Assembly (NCBI GenBank): GCA_051984675.1
Contig: JBPYFK010000008.1
Span: 128,612-192,611, forward strand
Direction of reading: 5' to 3'
Length of the DNA: 64,000 nt
Source: JBPYFK01 sp051984675
GTDB taxonomy: Bacteria > Actinomycetota > Actinomycetes > Mycobacteriales > Pseudonocardiaceae
Part shown: in pieces, positions 16,294 to 25,024 of the stretch
How positions within the stretch are numbered: the first letter of the stretch is position 1
Layout of the letters: each line of letters opens with the position of its first letter
Made by a program: the position numbers and the translations under genes
Notes under the pieces: generated by a model
Database searches by the model: none
Told to the model about the DNA's origin: nothing
Seen by the model: the letters and a program-made list of their open reading frames with translations, nothing else

Positions 16294-17093
16294 CCACCGC
16301 GCTCATCGATCATGGGCGGATGCTTGAGGCGCTGGGCGGCGAAGGGCGGTTGCTGGTCGCCGCCGCTCGGGAAGCCGACCCCGAGGTGCCGGTGGAAGGA
16401 GTGTCCGGCCGAACGGTGCGGCAAACCCTGTCGCACGTCGTCGACCTGTACCAGGAATGCCTGAAGCGCCTGACCGGGTCGGATCGAGCGCCCTGGAACT
16501 CGGGTCAGTGGGAGGACGAGTCTGCGGAGGTTGATGTTTCGGGTGTTGATGTTTCGGAGGTGACCGACCGGCTGGCCGATCGGTTGGCCGAGCTGCTGGC
16601 CGAGTTCGGCACTCGGCCAGCCGACCGGCCGTGTCAGGGCTGGTGGCCGGAGGGCGGCACCGCGATGGAGGTGACCGGGGCGTCCTGGCTGCGGCGGATG
16701 GTGCACGCGACGACGGTCCACCGCGTGGACGTCCAAGGTGCTGCGGCCACGGGAACCGAGCCCATCGATACCGACGTCGCGCACGACGGGATCGACGAGG
16801 TCCTGCGGCTGTGGTTCGGTTACCGGCTGCGCACGTTGGGCGTGCGACCAGGTCGCACGTGGGCGGTGGGTGTGTTCGGGGACGAGAGGAGTTGGGTTGC
16901 GGAAGCTTCGCGAGAGACCACCAGCGTGAGCCGGACGGATGCGGACCGTCAGTTCGACGCGACGATCCGCGGGCGAGCGTCCACTGTGTACTTGTGGCTC
17001 TGGGGTCGGTTACCCGACCGCGCACTGAAGATCACCGGCGATAGGGAAGCGACCGCGCAGCTGTGGAGCCTGCTGCAACTGGCGCAACACTGA
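16290..17093 (+). CDS. DinB-fold / maleylpyruvate isomerase N-terminal domain protein
   Basis: A 267-residue protein with an N-terminal four-helix DinB-like (mycothiol-dependent maleylpyruvate isomerase) domain: the SGRTVRQTLSHVVDLYQECL segment carries the histidine expected as first metal ligand, and SWLRRMVHATTVHRVDVQ carries the HxxxH-like second pair. The C-terminal domain (DGIDEVLRLWFGYRL... and STVYLWLWGRLPD) matches the MDMPI C-terminal fold. Such proteins are metal-dependent transferases or isomerases often using mycothiol; the substrate is unknown. ATG 16290 overlaps the HEPN stop by 4 nt. Codons 81-90 contain a short tandem repeat (VDVSGVDVSE) of lower GC. The longer open frame back to 16137 runs inside the HEPN gene and is not used. 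Confidence 0.8.
   Translation: MTTALIDHGRMLEALGGEGRLLVAAAREADPEVPVEGVSGRTVRQTLSHVVDLYQECLKRLTGSDRAPWNSGQWEDESAEVDVSGVDVSEVTDRLADRLAELLAEFGTRPADRPCQGWWPEGGTAMEVTGASWLRRMVHATTVHRVDVQGAAATGTEPIDTDVAHDGIDEVLRLWFGYRLRTLGVRPGRTWAVGVFGDERSWVAEASRETTSVSRTDADRQFDATIRGRASTVYLWLWGRLPDRALKITGDREATAQLWSLLQLAQH
16530..16557 (+). repeat. 13-bp tandem repeat inside the DinB-fold gene
   Basis: GTTGATGTTTCGG occurs at 16530-16542 and 16545-16557 (period 15, in frame). It is visibly AT-richer than its surroundings and encodes VDVSGVDVSE in a linker between helices. Confidence 0.8.
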
Positions 17094-17120
17094 GCGACCG
17101 ACTGCGGCTGAGGACCGGTG

Positions 17121-20100
17121 TCACGCACGCAGACGCAGACCTTTTGGCGTGGCGCGGAATCCCGCCTCGGTCAGGATCTCGGCCAGCCGGGAGGCCAGGG
17201 CTCCCGCACCGTCGGCACGCTGTACGACGAGCTGTTCGAGCCACCCTTCCCGGACGGCTCGGGCCAGCCCGTTCGCGGCGGTGCGCAATGTCTGCTCGTC
17301 GTTGGTGAACGACAACAGCGAGCGGCCACCCCGTTCGACGTAGAGCACGGCCTCACCTGCCACGAGGATGACGAGGGCGCCGGCCTTGCGGCCCGGACGA
17401 TGCCTGCTGTCGCCAGCCGGCTCGGGCCAGGCCAACGCGGCCCCGTAGGGCTGGGCCGGGTCCGCTGCGGCGAGCACGAGCACGTTGGGGCTGTCGTCCG
17501 GTTCCTGCCGGGAGAACGACCGGAGCCGGTCGATAGCGCCCGGCACCGCGAACTGGGCGGGGCCGAGCCCTTCGACGACGTACCCGCGCCGGCAGCGGCC
17601 CGCTTCCTCCATCGCCCGCAAGACCTTGTAGACGGCGGCGAAGCCGCCGCTGACCCGCTCGGCGTCCAGGGAACCACGGGTCAGGACGCCGTGTCGCTCC
17701 AGCAGCGCCTCGGCTCTGGCGTGCGCACGCCGGGTCAGCTCGGGCGACGGTAGGTCCTCGGGCGCGCGGGGTGCCAACGCCCAGCGCCCGGACACGGTGG
17801 GCGGACCGGTGCGGGTCGGCATCGCTGGCCGGCTCGCCCGCAGCCGGGCATACCGGCCGCGTGGCGCGGCACGTCGAGGCTTGTGCGCGGCGCCCCGCCC
17901 GGACACGACAGCGCGCAGTGGGGCCAGTGTGTCGTTGCTGATCAAACCGGCCCACACCAGGTCCCACAGTGCCGTAATGACGGCGTCATCGGTGGGAGCC
18001 GCCTCACTCTGCTCCAGCAGGAGTGCACCACACCGCTCCGCGAGCTGCCGGAAGAACTGTGCGCCGCCCTCCAACGTGCTCAACAACGCCTGATGCAGCG
18101 GCGTCGCCGCGTTTGCTCTGTCCTCTTCGGACACATCGGGCAGCAGCAGGTCGGCCACGTCCGTCGGTGCGACCGCCATCCAGCCGTCCCCGCCGGCCAA
18201 CCGCCCGCACCCGACCCAGGTCACCTCGCCGGTCGCGGTGAGTTCGTCCAGCAGCGCTGGAGAGTACCCGGGCAGCCGGGCCGGGAGGATCAGCGACTCG
18301 AATGCGCTCGCCGGAACGGGTGCGCCGGCGAGTTGCTCGACCACCGACAGCACGTCATCGACGGTCGGCGCGGAACGCATGGGTGCCCCCACGCCGTGCC
18401 AGGCGGGCAGAAACCGGCCCAGGACCGCCGGTTCGACCGGCTCGACCTCCGCCCGCAGTCGGGCCAGGGTCGCCCGCCGCAACCTGCGCAGCACCTCGGA
18501 GTCGCAGTACTCCCAGGCGTTGCCACCGCCGGCTTCCAGCGGGCGCAGCTCGCCCCGCACCAGCCGGCCGTTGCCGGCCAGCCGGTCCAGCACGGCGGTG
18601 ACCACGGCCACGCCGACGCCGAACCGGTGTGCCGCCGCTTCGGCGGTGAACGGGCCGCGAGCGCGTGCGAACCGGATCAGCAGATCTCCCAACGGATCTG
18701 GTACCGGCTCGGTGAACGCCTCCGGTACCCCGACCGGCAGCGCCACTCCCAGCGCATCCCGCACCTTCCCGGCGTCCTCGACCGGAATCCAGCGCGACTC
18801 GCCCGCGATCCGCACATTCAGTGTCCGGCGCTGCGCCTGCAGCTCCTCCAACCACTCAACCGTAATTCCGCGCCGCGATGCCTCCTCTGTGGACAGATCG
18901 CCGACGAAGCGCAGCACGTCCACGGCATCCTCCGGGCCGCCCGGCCGGTGTTCGCCGTCCAACCGCTGCAGCCGGCGCTCGACGTCGGTGACCACGTCCG
19001 GGTCGAGCAGTTCGCGCAGCGCCTCGGAACCGAGCAGTTCCGCGAGCAGGGTGGAGTCCAGGCTCAGCGCGGCCGACCGGCGCTCCGCCAGCGGAGCGTC
19101 CGTCTCGTACAGGAACATGCCGACGTAGCCGAACAGCAGGCTGCGGGCGAACGGCGAAGGTGTCGCCGTCTCAACTTCGACCACCCGCACCCGGCGGGCG
19201 GCGATCTGCGACATCAGCTCCGTCAGCCCCGGCACGTCGTAGACGTCCTGCAAGCATTCCCGCATCGCTTCCAGCACGATGGGGAACTCCTCGTACTGCG
19301 ACGCCACCGCCAGCAGCTGTGCCGCCCGCTGGCGTTGTTGCCACAGCGGGGCACGGCGGCGCGGGTCGCGCCGGGGCAGCAGCAACGCCCGCGCGGCGCA
19401 CTCGCGGAAGCGGGACGCGAACAGCGCCGAACCCCCGACCTCCGCCGTCACGACCTGCTGCACCTCGGCGGGGTCGAGCATCACGTCCTCGGCCGTGGGC
19501 AGGACCTCGGCACCCGCTTCGTCCAGCGCGTCCGCCAACCGCAGCACGATGCCGTCATCGGAGGAGGCGATCTGCGGATCGATCCCGCGCCGCTCGCGCA
19601 TCCGTGCCGCGATGGCCAGCGCCCAGGGCGCGTTGACCGGCGCGCCGAACGGCGAGTGCACGACCATCCGCCAGTCGCCCAGTTCGTCCCGGAACCGCTC
19701 CACGACAATGGTCCGGTCGTCGGGCACATGCCTGCTGGCGCGCCGTTGCTCGTCCAGATACGACAGCAGGTTGTCGGCAGCCCACTCGTTCAGTCCGGCG
19801 CGCACCACGTGTTCCCGCGCCGAAGCGTTGTCCATTGTGGATACTTTTCGGACGAACTCGCCGAATGCGCGCCCCAGCTCCAGCGGCCGTCCGGGAGAAT
19901 CACCCTTCCAGAACGGCATGCGCGCCGGTTGCCCCGGCGCCGGAACCACCACCACCCGGTCGTGTGTGATGTCCTCCACCCGCCAGGCTGAGGTTCCCAA
20001 CAGGAACGTGTCACCCACCCGGGACTCGTACACCATCTCTTCGTCGAGCTCACCGACCCGAGTTCCGCCCGAGCGGGTCGTGGCGTCACCGTTCGGCGTG

Positions 20101-21761
20101 ACGACGGTGAACAACCCCCGGTCGGGGATGGTTCCTCCCGAGGTCACCGCAAGTCGCTGCGCACCCGGCCGTGCATGCAGCTCGTCATTCACCCGGTCCC
20201 AGACGATGCGGGCGCGCAGCTCGCCGAACTCCTCGCTCGGATAACGTCCCGCGAGCATGTCCAGCACCGCCCGCAACGCGGAATCCGGCAGCCCGGCGAA
20301 CGGTGCCGCCCGGCGCAGCAACCCGGACAGCTCGGACACGTGCCAGTTGTCCATCGCCACCATCGCGACGATCTGCTGCGCGAGCACGTCCAGCGGGTTC
20401 CGCGGGAACGCGAGCGCCTCGATCAGGCCCTCGCCCATCCGTTCCGCGACCACGGCGCACCCGATGAGGTCCCCCCGGAACTTCGGGAACACCACGCCGC
20501 TGGACACCGCGCCGACGTGATGCCCCGCGCGCCCGATCCGCTGCATCCCGGACGCCACGCTCGGCGGCGTCTCGACCTGGATCACCAGGTCAACCGCGCC
20601 CATGTCGATGCCCAGCTCCAGCGACGACGTCGCCACCACGCACGGCAGCACACCGGCCTTGAGCTGTTCCTCCGCGGACGCGCGCTGCTCTTTGGACATC
20701 GAACCGTGATGCGCCCTGGCCACCGTGGCCGGCGCCCCGGCCGTGATACCCGACTCGCCGACCGCTTCGGCGGGAAACCTCGCGATGCCCGGCAGCCCGG
20801 CAGCCTCGTCTTCCGCGGCGAACTCCTCCGTGGCCAGCTCGTTCAGCCCCGCCGTCAGACGTTCCGCCAGGCGCCGCGAGTTGGTGAACACGATCGTCGA
20901 CCGGTTCGCGCGCACCAGGTCCAGGATGCGGCGTTGCACGGCGGGCCAGATCGACGGCCGCTGCGGCGAGTCAGTACTGGACACCTGCGGGCTCGCCTCC
21001 TGCGGATCGGGCCCAGCCCCGAGGTCGGCCATGTCCTCGACCGGCACCTCGACCCGCACGTCCACGCGCTTCGCGCTGGATGACCGCACCACGTGCACCG
21101 GCCGCCCGCCGGCGAGGAACGTGCTGACCTCCTCGACCGGCCGCACGGTGGCCGACAGGCCGATGCGCTGCGCGGGTCGCGGCAGCAATGCGTCCAAGCG
21201 CTCCAGCGAGAGCGTCAGGTGCGCACCCCGCTTGGTGCCAGCCAGCGCGTGCACTTCGTCAACTATGACTGTCTCGACCCCGCGCAACGCTTCCCGAGAC
21301 GCCGAGGTCAACAGCAGGAACAGCGACTCCGGCGTGGTGACCAGGACATCCGGTGGAGTGCGGGTGAACGCCCGCCGCTGGTCCGGGGGCGTGTCGCCGG
21401 TGCGCATCCCGACAGTGATGTCCGGCGGACTGCTGCCTTGCCGCTGGGTGGCCTGCCGGATACCGGCCAGCGGTGCCCGCAGGTTGCGCTCCACGTCCAC
21501 GGCCAGCGCTTTGAGCGGGGACACGTACAACACCCGGCATCTGCGCTTGCGGTCTGCGGGTAGTCCACGCACGGCCAGCCGGTCCAGTGCCCACAGGAAC
21601 GCGGCCAGTGTCTTCCCGGACCCGGTGGGCGCGACCACCAGCGCGTGCTGACCATCCGCGACGGCTTCCCACGCCCCCGCCTGCGCATCGGTAGGCGCTT
21701 CGAACGCCCCCCGGAACCAGTCGTGGGTCGGAGGGGAGAAGAGGTCCAGCGCGTCGCTCAC
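17121..21761 (-). CDS. lhr: ATP-dependent DNA helicase Lhr
   Basis: A 1546-residue Lhr (large helicase-related) protein, the length of the mycobacterial enzyme. RecA domain 1 has Walker A APTGSGKT at 44-51 and the DEVH box in VIVDEVHAL; RecA domain 2 has SLELGIDMGAVDLVIQ and QRIGRAGH. A winged-helix and beta-barrel Lhr-core follow, then the long C-terminal domain (DUF4145/winged-helix array) special to the full-length bacterial form. Lhr is a 3'-5' ssDNA translocase and DNA:RNA-hybrid unwinder linked to DNA-damage tolerance. GTG 21761 is preceded by GGTGGG. It is convergent with the DinB-fold gene (27-bp gap). No SOS box is seen at its 5' end. Confidence 0.96.
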   Translation of the reverse strand: MSDALDLFSPPTHDWFRGAFEAPTDAQAGAWEAVADGQHALVVAPTGSGKTLAAFLWALDRLAVRGLPADRKRRCRVLYVSPLKALAVDVERNLRAPLAGIRQATQRQGSSPPDITVGMRTGDTPPDQRRAFTRTPPDVLVTTPESLFLLLTSASREALRGVETVIVDEVHALAGTKRGAHLTLSLERLDALLPRPAQRIGLSATVRPVEEVSTFLAGGRPVHVVRSSSAKRVDVRVEVPVEDMADLGAGPDPQEASPQVSSTDSPQRPSIWPAVQRRILDLVRANRSTIVFTNSRRLAERLTAGLNELATEEFAAEDEAAGLPGIARFPAEAVGESGITAGAPATVARAHHGSMSKEQRASAEEQLKAGVLPCVVATSSLELGIDMGAVDLVIQVETPPSVASGMQRIGRAGHHVGAVSSGVVFPKFRGDLIGCAVVAERMGEGLIEALAFPRNPLDVLAQQIVAMVAMDNWHVSELSGLLRRAAPFAGLPDSALRAVLDMLAGRYPSEEFGELRARIVWDRVNDELHARPGAQRLAVTSGGTIPDRGLFTVVTPNGDATTRSGGTRVGELDEEMVYESRVGDTFLLGTSAWRVEDITHDRVVVVPAPGQPARMPFWKGDSPGRPLELGRAFGEFVRKVSTMDNASAREHVVRAGLNEWAADNLLSYLDEQRRASRHVPDDRTIVVERFRDELGDWRMVVHSPFGAPVNAPWALAIAARMRERRGIDPQIASSDDGIVLRLADALDEAGAEVLPTAEDVMLDPAEVQQVVTAEVGGSALFASRFRECAARALLLPRRDPRRRAPLWQQRQRAAQLLAVASQYEEFPIVLEAMRECLQDVYDVPGLTELMSQIAARRVRVVEVETATPSPFARSLLFGYVGMFLYETDAPLAERRSAALSLDSTLLAELLGSEALRELLDPDVVTDVERRLQRLDGEHRPGGPEDAVDVLRFVGDLSTEEASRRGITVEWLEELQAQRRTLNVRIAGESRWIPVEDAGKVRDALGVALPVGVPEAFTEPVPDPLGDLLIRFARARGPFTAEAAAHRFGVGVAVVTAVLDRLAGNGRLVRGELRPLEAGGGNAWEYCDSEVLRRLRRATLARLRAEVEPVEPAVLGRFLPAWHGVGAPMRSAPTVDDVLSVVEQLAGAPVPASAFESLILPARLPGYSPALLDELTATGEVTWVGCGRLAGGDGWMAVAPTDVADLLLPDVSEEDRANAATPLHQALLSTLEGGAQFFRQLAERCGALLLEQSEAAPTDDAVITALWDLVWAGLISNDTLAPLRAVVSGRGAAHKPRRAAPRGRYARLRASRPAMPTRTGPPTVSGRWALAPRAPEDLPSPELTRRAHARAEALLERHGVLTRGSLDAERVSGGFAAVYKVLRAMEEAGRCRRGYVVEGLGPAQFAVPGAIDRLRSFSRQEPDDSPNVLVLAAADPAQPYGAALAWPEPAGDSRHRPGRKAGALVILVAGEAVLYVERGGRSLLSFTNDEQTLRTAANGLARAVREGWLEQLVVQRADGAGALASRLAEILTEAGFRATPKGLRLRA

Positions 21762-21804
21762 CCCACCATCGTGGACCCGTTACCTGACATCAGGTCCGTG
21801 CCGG

Positions 21805-21966
21805 TCAGCGCTTGCGTTGCTGCCAGAACCACCGCAGGGCGAGCACGATCACGGTGATCAGGATGGCGGCTTCCACCAGCTTGCCGCCCAGGCCCGTGAT
21901 ATCGGTCAGACCGCCCTGCGACAACGGCGACAGCACTCCGGCCAGCACAACTCCGCTCCCTGACAT
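21805..21966 (-). CDS. Small single-pass membrane protein (53 residues)
   Basis: A 53-residue ORF, MSGSGVVLAGVLSP...RWFWQQRKR, with a hydrophobic helix (EAAILITVIVLALRWFW) and a basic C-terminus, predicting one membrane span with the tail inside. GGGAGGG precedes the ATG. Third codon positions are mostly G/C, in keeping with translation. It lies between lhr (43 bp, same strand) and the divergent DUF3046 gene, 34 bp away. It could be the first gene of an lhr transcript. Family not recognised; function unknown. Confidence 0.65.
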   Translation of the reverse strand: MSGSGVVLAGVLSPLSQGGLTDITGLGGKLVEAAILITVIVLALRWFWQQRKR

Positions 21967-22000
21967 CACCCTCCCAGGCTACGACGTAACCTGGACGGCG

Positions 22001-22195
22001 ATGCGCCACACCGTCTTCCGTCGCCAGATGGCCGATCACTTCGGTGAGACCCGTGCCGAGATGATCGCCCAGGACCATGTGATGTCCTCGCTGGGCGGGC
22101 GCACCGTGGACGAAGCGCTGGAAGCCGGCCTGGAACCCAAACAGGTCTGGCTCGCGGTCTGCGAAGCCTTCGAGGTGCCACGGGAACGGCGATAA
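22001..22195 (+). CDS. DUF3046 protein
   Basis: A 64-residue DUF3046 protein (Rv2738c type), starting MRHTVFRRQMADHFGE and containing the conserved VMSSLGGRTVDEALEAG block. It is almost universal upstream of recA in Actinobacteria and has no established function. The open frame extends to 21812, but that part runs antisense to the small membrane-protein gene; ATG 22001 matches the family start. It has no evident binding site, and its start is only 34 bp from a divergent start, so a leaderless transcript is likely. Confidence 0.88.
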   Translation: MRHTVFRRQMADHFGETRAEMIAQDHVMSSLGGRTVDEALEAGLEPKQVWLAVCEAFEVPRERR

Positions 22196-22213
22196 GCGGT
22201 TCACCGAGCCGGC

Positions 22214-23092
22214 TCACGACTCGCTGCGCTCCCTGCCTGCCTGCTTCTGTCTCGCCTGTTCGGGCGTTTCATGCTCCGGTGCGGTCTGCTCCTCGGCCTC
22301 GCGTGGCTGTGGTGCGGTCTCGGTCCGCGCCCCGGCCGGTCGCGACGGCTCCTCGCGGGGGATCCCCTCCTGCGTGAGTTCGCCCTGGTCAACGGACCTT
22401 GTCACATCCCCGGCCCACTCGTATGGAGAGATCCTCGGCTGGATGCGCGCGTAGTGCTCGTAAGCGCGGCGGCGCTCCTCCTGCGCGTGCCGCCACGCCT
22501 CGGCGCGAATGAGTCGCTCCTGCTCCAGCGTCGGGTGTCCTTCCGCGTAGGCGATCTCGGCGTCGGTGAAGCGGCCGAGTTCGGCGATTCGCTCGCGGTC
22601 GTGCTCCTGCTGCTCAGAGAGGCCGCCCGGCGGTTCGTGATGCCGGTACAGCACGAACGGGTTGTCGAACGGCAGTCCGCCGCTGACCCGGCCATAGAAC
22701 CCGACGAACATCAGCAGCATCCCGGCTACCAGGCTGAACACCACGTTCGGGATCTTGAACCCGAGCAGGTTGAAGGCGGTGTTCAGCACCGCGAGGTTCA
22801 CCAGGCCGGACAGGAAGAACAGCACCCCGAGGGTCGCCGTCGTGGTCGACGCGACCACGCCTCCCCAGACCGCGGCTCCGAGCAGGATCAACCCCACGAC
22901 GATCGAGATGATCGACAACAGCCCGTTGGTGGACAGCCCGAAGATCTCCACGCCAGTGACGTAGAGGAACTGCAACCGGTTGGCCAGGCCGAGCACCCCG
23001 AAGACGATCAGACCGGCTCCGAACACGGCGGCACCGACTCGGTAGATCTTGCTTAACGGGTGTTCCGGCGGCAGGTAGCGATCCAGCTTCAT
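22214..23092 (-). CDS. DUF4383 membrane protein
   Basis: A 292-residue protein with four N-terminal membrane helices (about residues 18-140, e.g. GAAVFGAGLIVFGVLGLANRL and FSLVAGMLLMFVGFYG), which is the DUF4383 domain. A charged, Glu/Arg-rich cytoplasmic tail of ~130 residues follows and is likely helical, with a short disordered end. ATG 23092 is preceded by AGGAGGTG at ~7 nt, which settles the start over the longer frame to 23332. It sits convergent to DUF3046 and divergent from recA. Function is unknown. Confidence 0.85.
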   Translation of the reverse strand: MKLDRYLPPEHPLSKIYRVGAAVFGAGLIVFGVLGLANRLQFLYVTGVEIFGLSTNGLLSIISIVVGLILLGAAVWGGVVASTTTATLGVLFFLSGLVNLAVLNTAFNLLGFKIPNVVFSLVAGMLLMFVGFYGRVSGGLPFDNPFVLYRHHEPPGGLSEQQEHDRERIAELGRFTDAEIAYAEGHPTLEQERLIRAEAWRHAQEERRRAYEHYARIQPRISPYEWAGDVTRSVDQGELTQEGIPREEPSRPAGARTETAPQPREAEEQTAPEHETPEQARQKQAGRERSES

Positions 23093-23127
23093 CGCCGGCA
23101 CCTCCTCGTGCGTGCCCAGCAACCTTG

Positions 23128-23159
23128 TGTGTATCCAGCAGCGTGTGTATCCAGCAGCG
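23128..23159. repeat. 16-bp perfect tandem repeat in the DUF4383-recA gap
   Basis: TGTGTATCCAGCAGCG is repeated exactly twice, at 23128-23143 and 23144-23159, 36 bp upstream of the DUF4383 start and about 95 bp before the recA SOS box. Confidence 0.9.
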
Positions 23160-23253
23160 GTGCTTTCCGGGGGGCTTCTTCGAGTGTCCGCCGGCCGAAT
23201 GGCCAGTGCCAGCCCACACGACCAGGTGACAGTACTGGCGTGTCCGCAGTTCA

Positions 23254-23269
23254 TCGAACGTGCGTTCGG
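23254..23269 (+). promoter_or_regulatory. SOS box of recA
   Basis: TCGAACGTGCGTTCGG matches TCGAAC-N4-GTTCGA with one mismatch (last base). A TAGTAT hexamer at 23271-23276 fits a -10 element immediately downstream, so LexA bound here would cover the promoter. It lies 113 bp before the recA ATG. Confidence 0.82.
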
Positions 23270-23382
23270 GTAGTATGTGGATCGCCCCGCAACCAGAGTG
23301 TCGGTCCCGGCTCGTAGCGTTGGAGCCGACACGTTCGACAGGTTCCATTCGTCCGTGCGATCCCAACCGAGGTGGACATCTG

Positions 23383-24435
23383 ATGGCAGCGACCGACAAG
23401 GGCAACCCCGACAAGAACAAGGCGCTCGAACTGGCGCTCGCCCAGATCGACAAGCAGTTCGGCAAGGGATCGGTGATGCGGCTCGGCGAGGAGACGCGCG
23501 CTCCCACCGAAGTCATCCCCACCGGCTCCATCTCACTGGACGTCGCCCTCGGTGTCGGCGGCCTACCACGCGGCCGGATCGTGGAGATCTACGGCCCGGA
23601 AAGCAGTGGTAAGACCTCCGTAGCGCTGCACGCGGTGGCCAACGCGCAGAAGGGGGGTGGCACGGCGGCGTTCATCGACGCCGAGCACGCCCTGGACCCG
23701 GAGTACGCCAAGGCGATCGGGGTGGACACCGACTCGCTGCTGGTGTCCCAGCCGGACACCGGTGAGCAGGCGCTGGAGATCGCGGACATGCTCATCCGCT
23801 CCGGTGCGCTGGACGTCATCGTCATCGACTCGGTCGCCGCGCTGGTGCCGCGTGCCGAGATCGAAGGCGAGATGGGCGACAGCCACGTGGGCCTGCAGGC
23901 CCGGCTGATGAGCCAGGCCCTGCGCAAGCTGACCTCGGCTCTCTACAGCGCGAAAACCACGGCGATCTTCATCAACCAGCTCCGCGAGAAGGTCGGCGTG
24001 ATGTTCGGAAGTCCTGAGACCACGACCGGTGGTAAGGCGCTGAAGTTCTACTCCTCGGTGCGCTTGGACGTGCGGCGGATCGAGACGCTCAAGGACGGCT
24101 CGGAGGCGGTGGGTAACCGCACCCGCGTCAAGATCGTGAAGAACAAGGTGGCGCCGCCGTTCCGCCAAGCGGAGTTCGACATCCTCTACGGCCACGGGAT
24201 CAGCCGCGAGGGCTCCCTCATCGACATGGGCGTCGAGCAGGGGATCATCCGCAAGTCCGGCGCCTGGTACACCTACGAAGGCGACCAGCTCGGGCAGGGC
24301 AAGGAGAACGCACGCAAGTTCATGCGGGACAACCCGGATATCGCCAACGAGATCGAGAAGCGGATCAAGGAGAAGCTCGGCATCGGACCGCAACTGGACG
24401 CCGAGGGCGGTGACCCGGCACCGACCGAGTTCTGA
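23383..24435 (+). CDS. recA: Recombinase A
   Basis: A 350-residue RecA, with Walker A GPESSGKT at 71-78, the MAW signature, VIVIDSVAAL Walker B, loop L1/L2 residues (EGEMGDSHVGLQARLMSQALRKL and NQLREKVGVMFGSPETTTGG) and the C-terminal acidic tail. No intein is present, unlike M. tuberculosis RecA. RecA forms the ATP-dependent strand-exchange filament and triggers LexA self-cleavage. ATG 23383 has GAGGTGG upstream; the long frame to 23260 overlaps the SOS box. recX follows 5-8 bp later in the same operon. Confidence 0.98.
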   Translation: MAATDKGNPDKNKALELALAQIDKQFGKGSVMRLGEETRAPTEVIPTGSISLDVALGVGGLPRGRIVEIYGPESSGKTSVALHAVANAQKGGGTAAFIDAEHALDPEYAKAIGVDTDSLLVSQPDTGEQALEIADMLIRSGALDVIVIDSVAALVPRAEIEGEMGDSHVGLQARLMSQALRKLTSALYSAKTTAIFINQLREKVGVMFGSPETTTGGKALKFYSSVRLDVRRIETLKDGSEAVGNRTRVKIVKNKVAPPFRQAEFDILYGHGISREGSLIDMGVEQGIIRKSGAWYTYEGDQLGQGKENARKFMRDNPDIANEIEKRIKEKLGIGPQLDAEGGDPAPTEF

Positions 24436-24440
24436 GGTTC

Positions 24441-24992
24441 GTGATGGCTCCTGGTGACTCGCCAGCCGATGACGATCCGCGCCAGCGGGCGCGGGACACC
24501 GTGTATCGGCTGTTGGCGGCACGTGCTCGCAGCAGGGCCGAACTCATGCGTGCCCTGCTGCGCAAGGGAATCGACGAGGACATCGCTGAGGAGGTCCTGC
24601 GGAAGTTCGACAGAGCGGGTCTGATCGACGATGCCTCGTTTGCGGAGAACTGGGTGCACAGCCGGCACAGTTACCAGGGGCTCGGCCGCAGGGCGCTCGG
24701 GTTCGAACTGCGCCGCAAAGGCGTTGAAGAGTCTATTGTGGACGAGGCATTGTCCACTGTCGATGATGAGACCGAAGTTCAGCGGGCGCGGGAACTTGTG
24801 CGGCGTAGGATTCGGTCGTCGGTCTCCGCCAGTGGCAGCAGCGATGGGGCATCGGACACCAAGCTGGTTCGCCGGTTGATGGGGATGCTGGCGCGCAAAG
24901 GCTACTCCGAAGCGCTGGCGTACCGGGTGGTGCGGGAGGAACTCGAACGAGCCGATCTGGACCGCTCGGAACTCGATGGCCCGGCTTCGTGA
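24441..24992 (+). CDS. recX: Regulatory protein RecX
   Basis: A 183-residue RecX, three tandem three-helix repeats: RDTVYRLLAARARSRAELMRAL, RAGLIDDASFAENWVHSR and the C-terminal DTKLVRRLMGMLARKGYSEALAYRVVREEL. RecX binds RecA filaments and limits RecA activity. It follows recA by 5 bp, the standard recA-recX operon, so it shares the SOS promoter. Starts GTG 24441 and ATG 24444 are adjacent. Confidence 0.94.
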   Translation: MMAPGDSPADDDPRQRARDTVYRLLAARARSRAELMRALLRKGIDEDIAEEVLRKFDRAGLIDDASFAENWVHSRHSYQGLGRRALGFELRRKGVEESIVDEALSTVDDETEVQRARELVRRRIRSSVSASGSSDGASDTKLVRRLMGMLARKGYSEALAYRVVREELERADLDRSELDGPAS

Positions 24993-25024
24993 CGCGCCAG
25001 GTGACCTCGTAAAGTTCCGACTTC

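Noticed and set aside
17883..19991. 702-residue forward open frame
   Set aside because: Antisense of lhr, whose helicase motifs are unambiguous.
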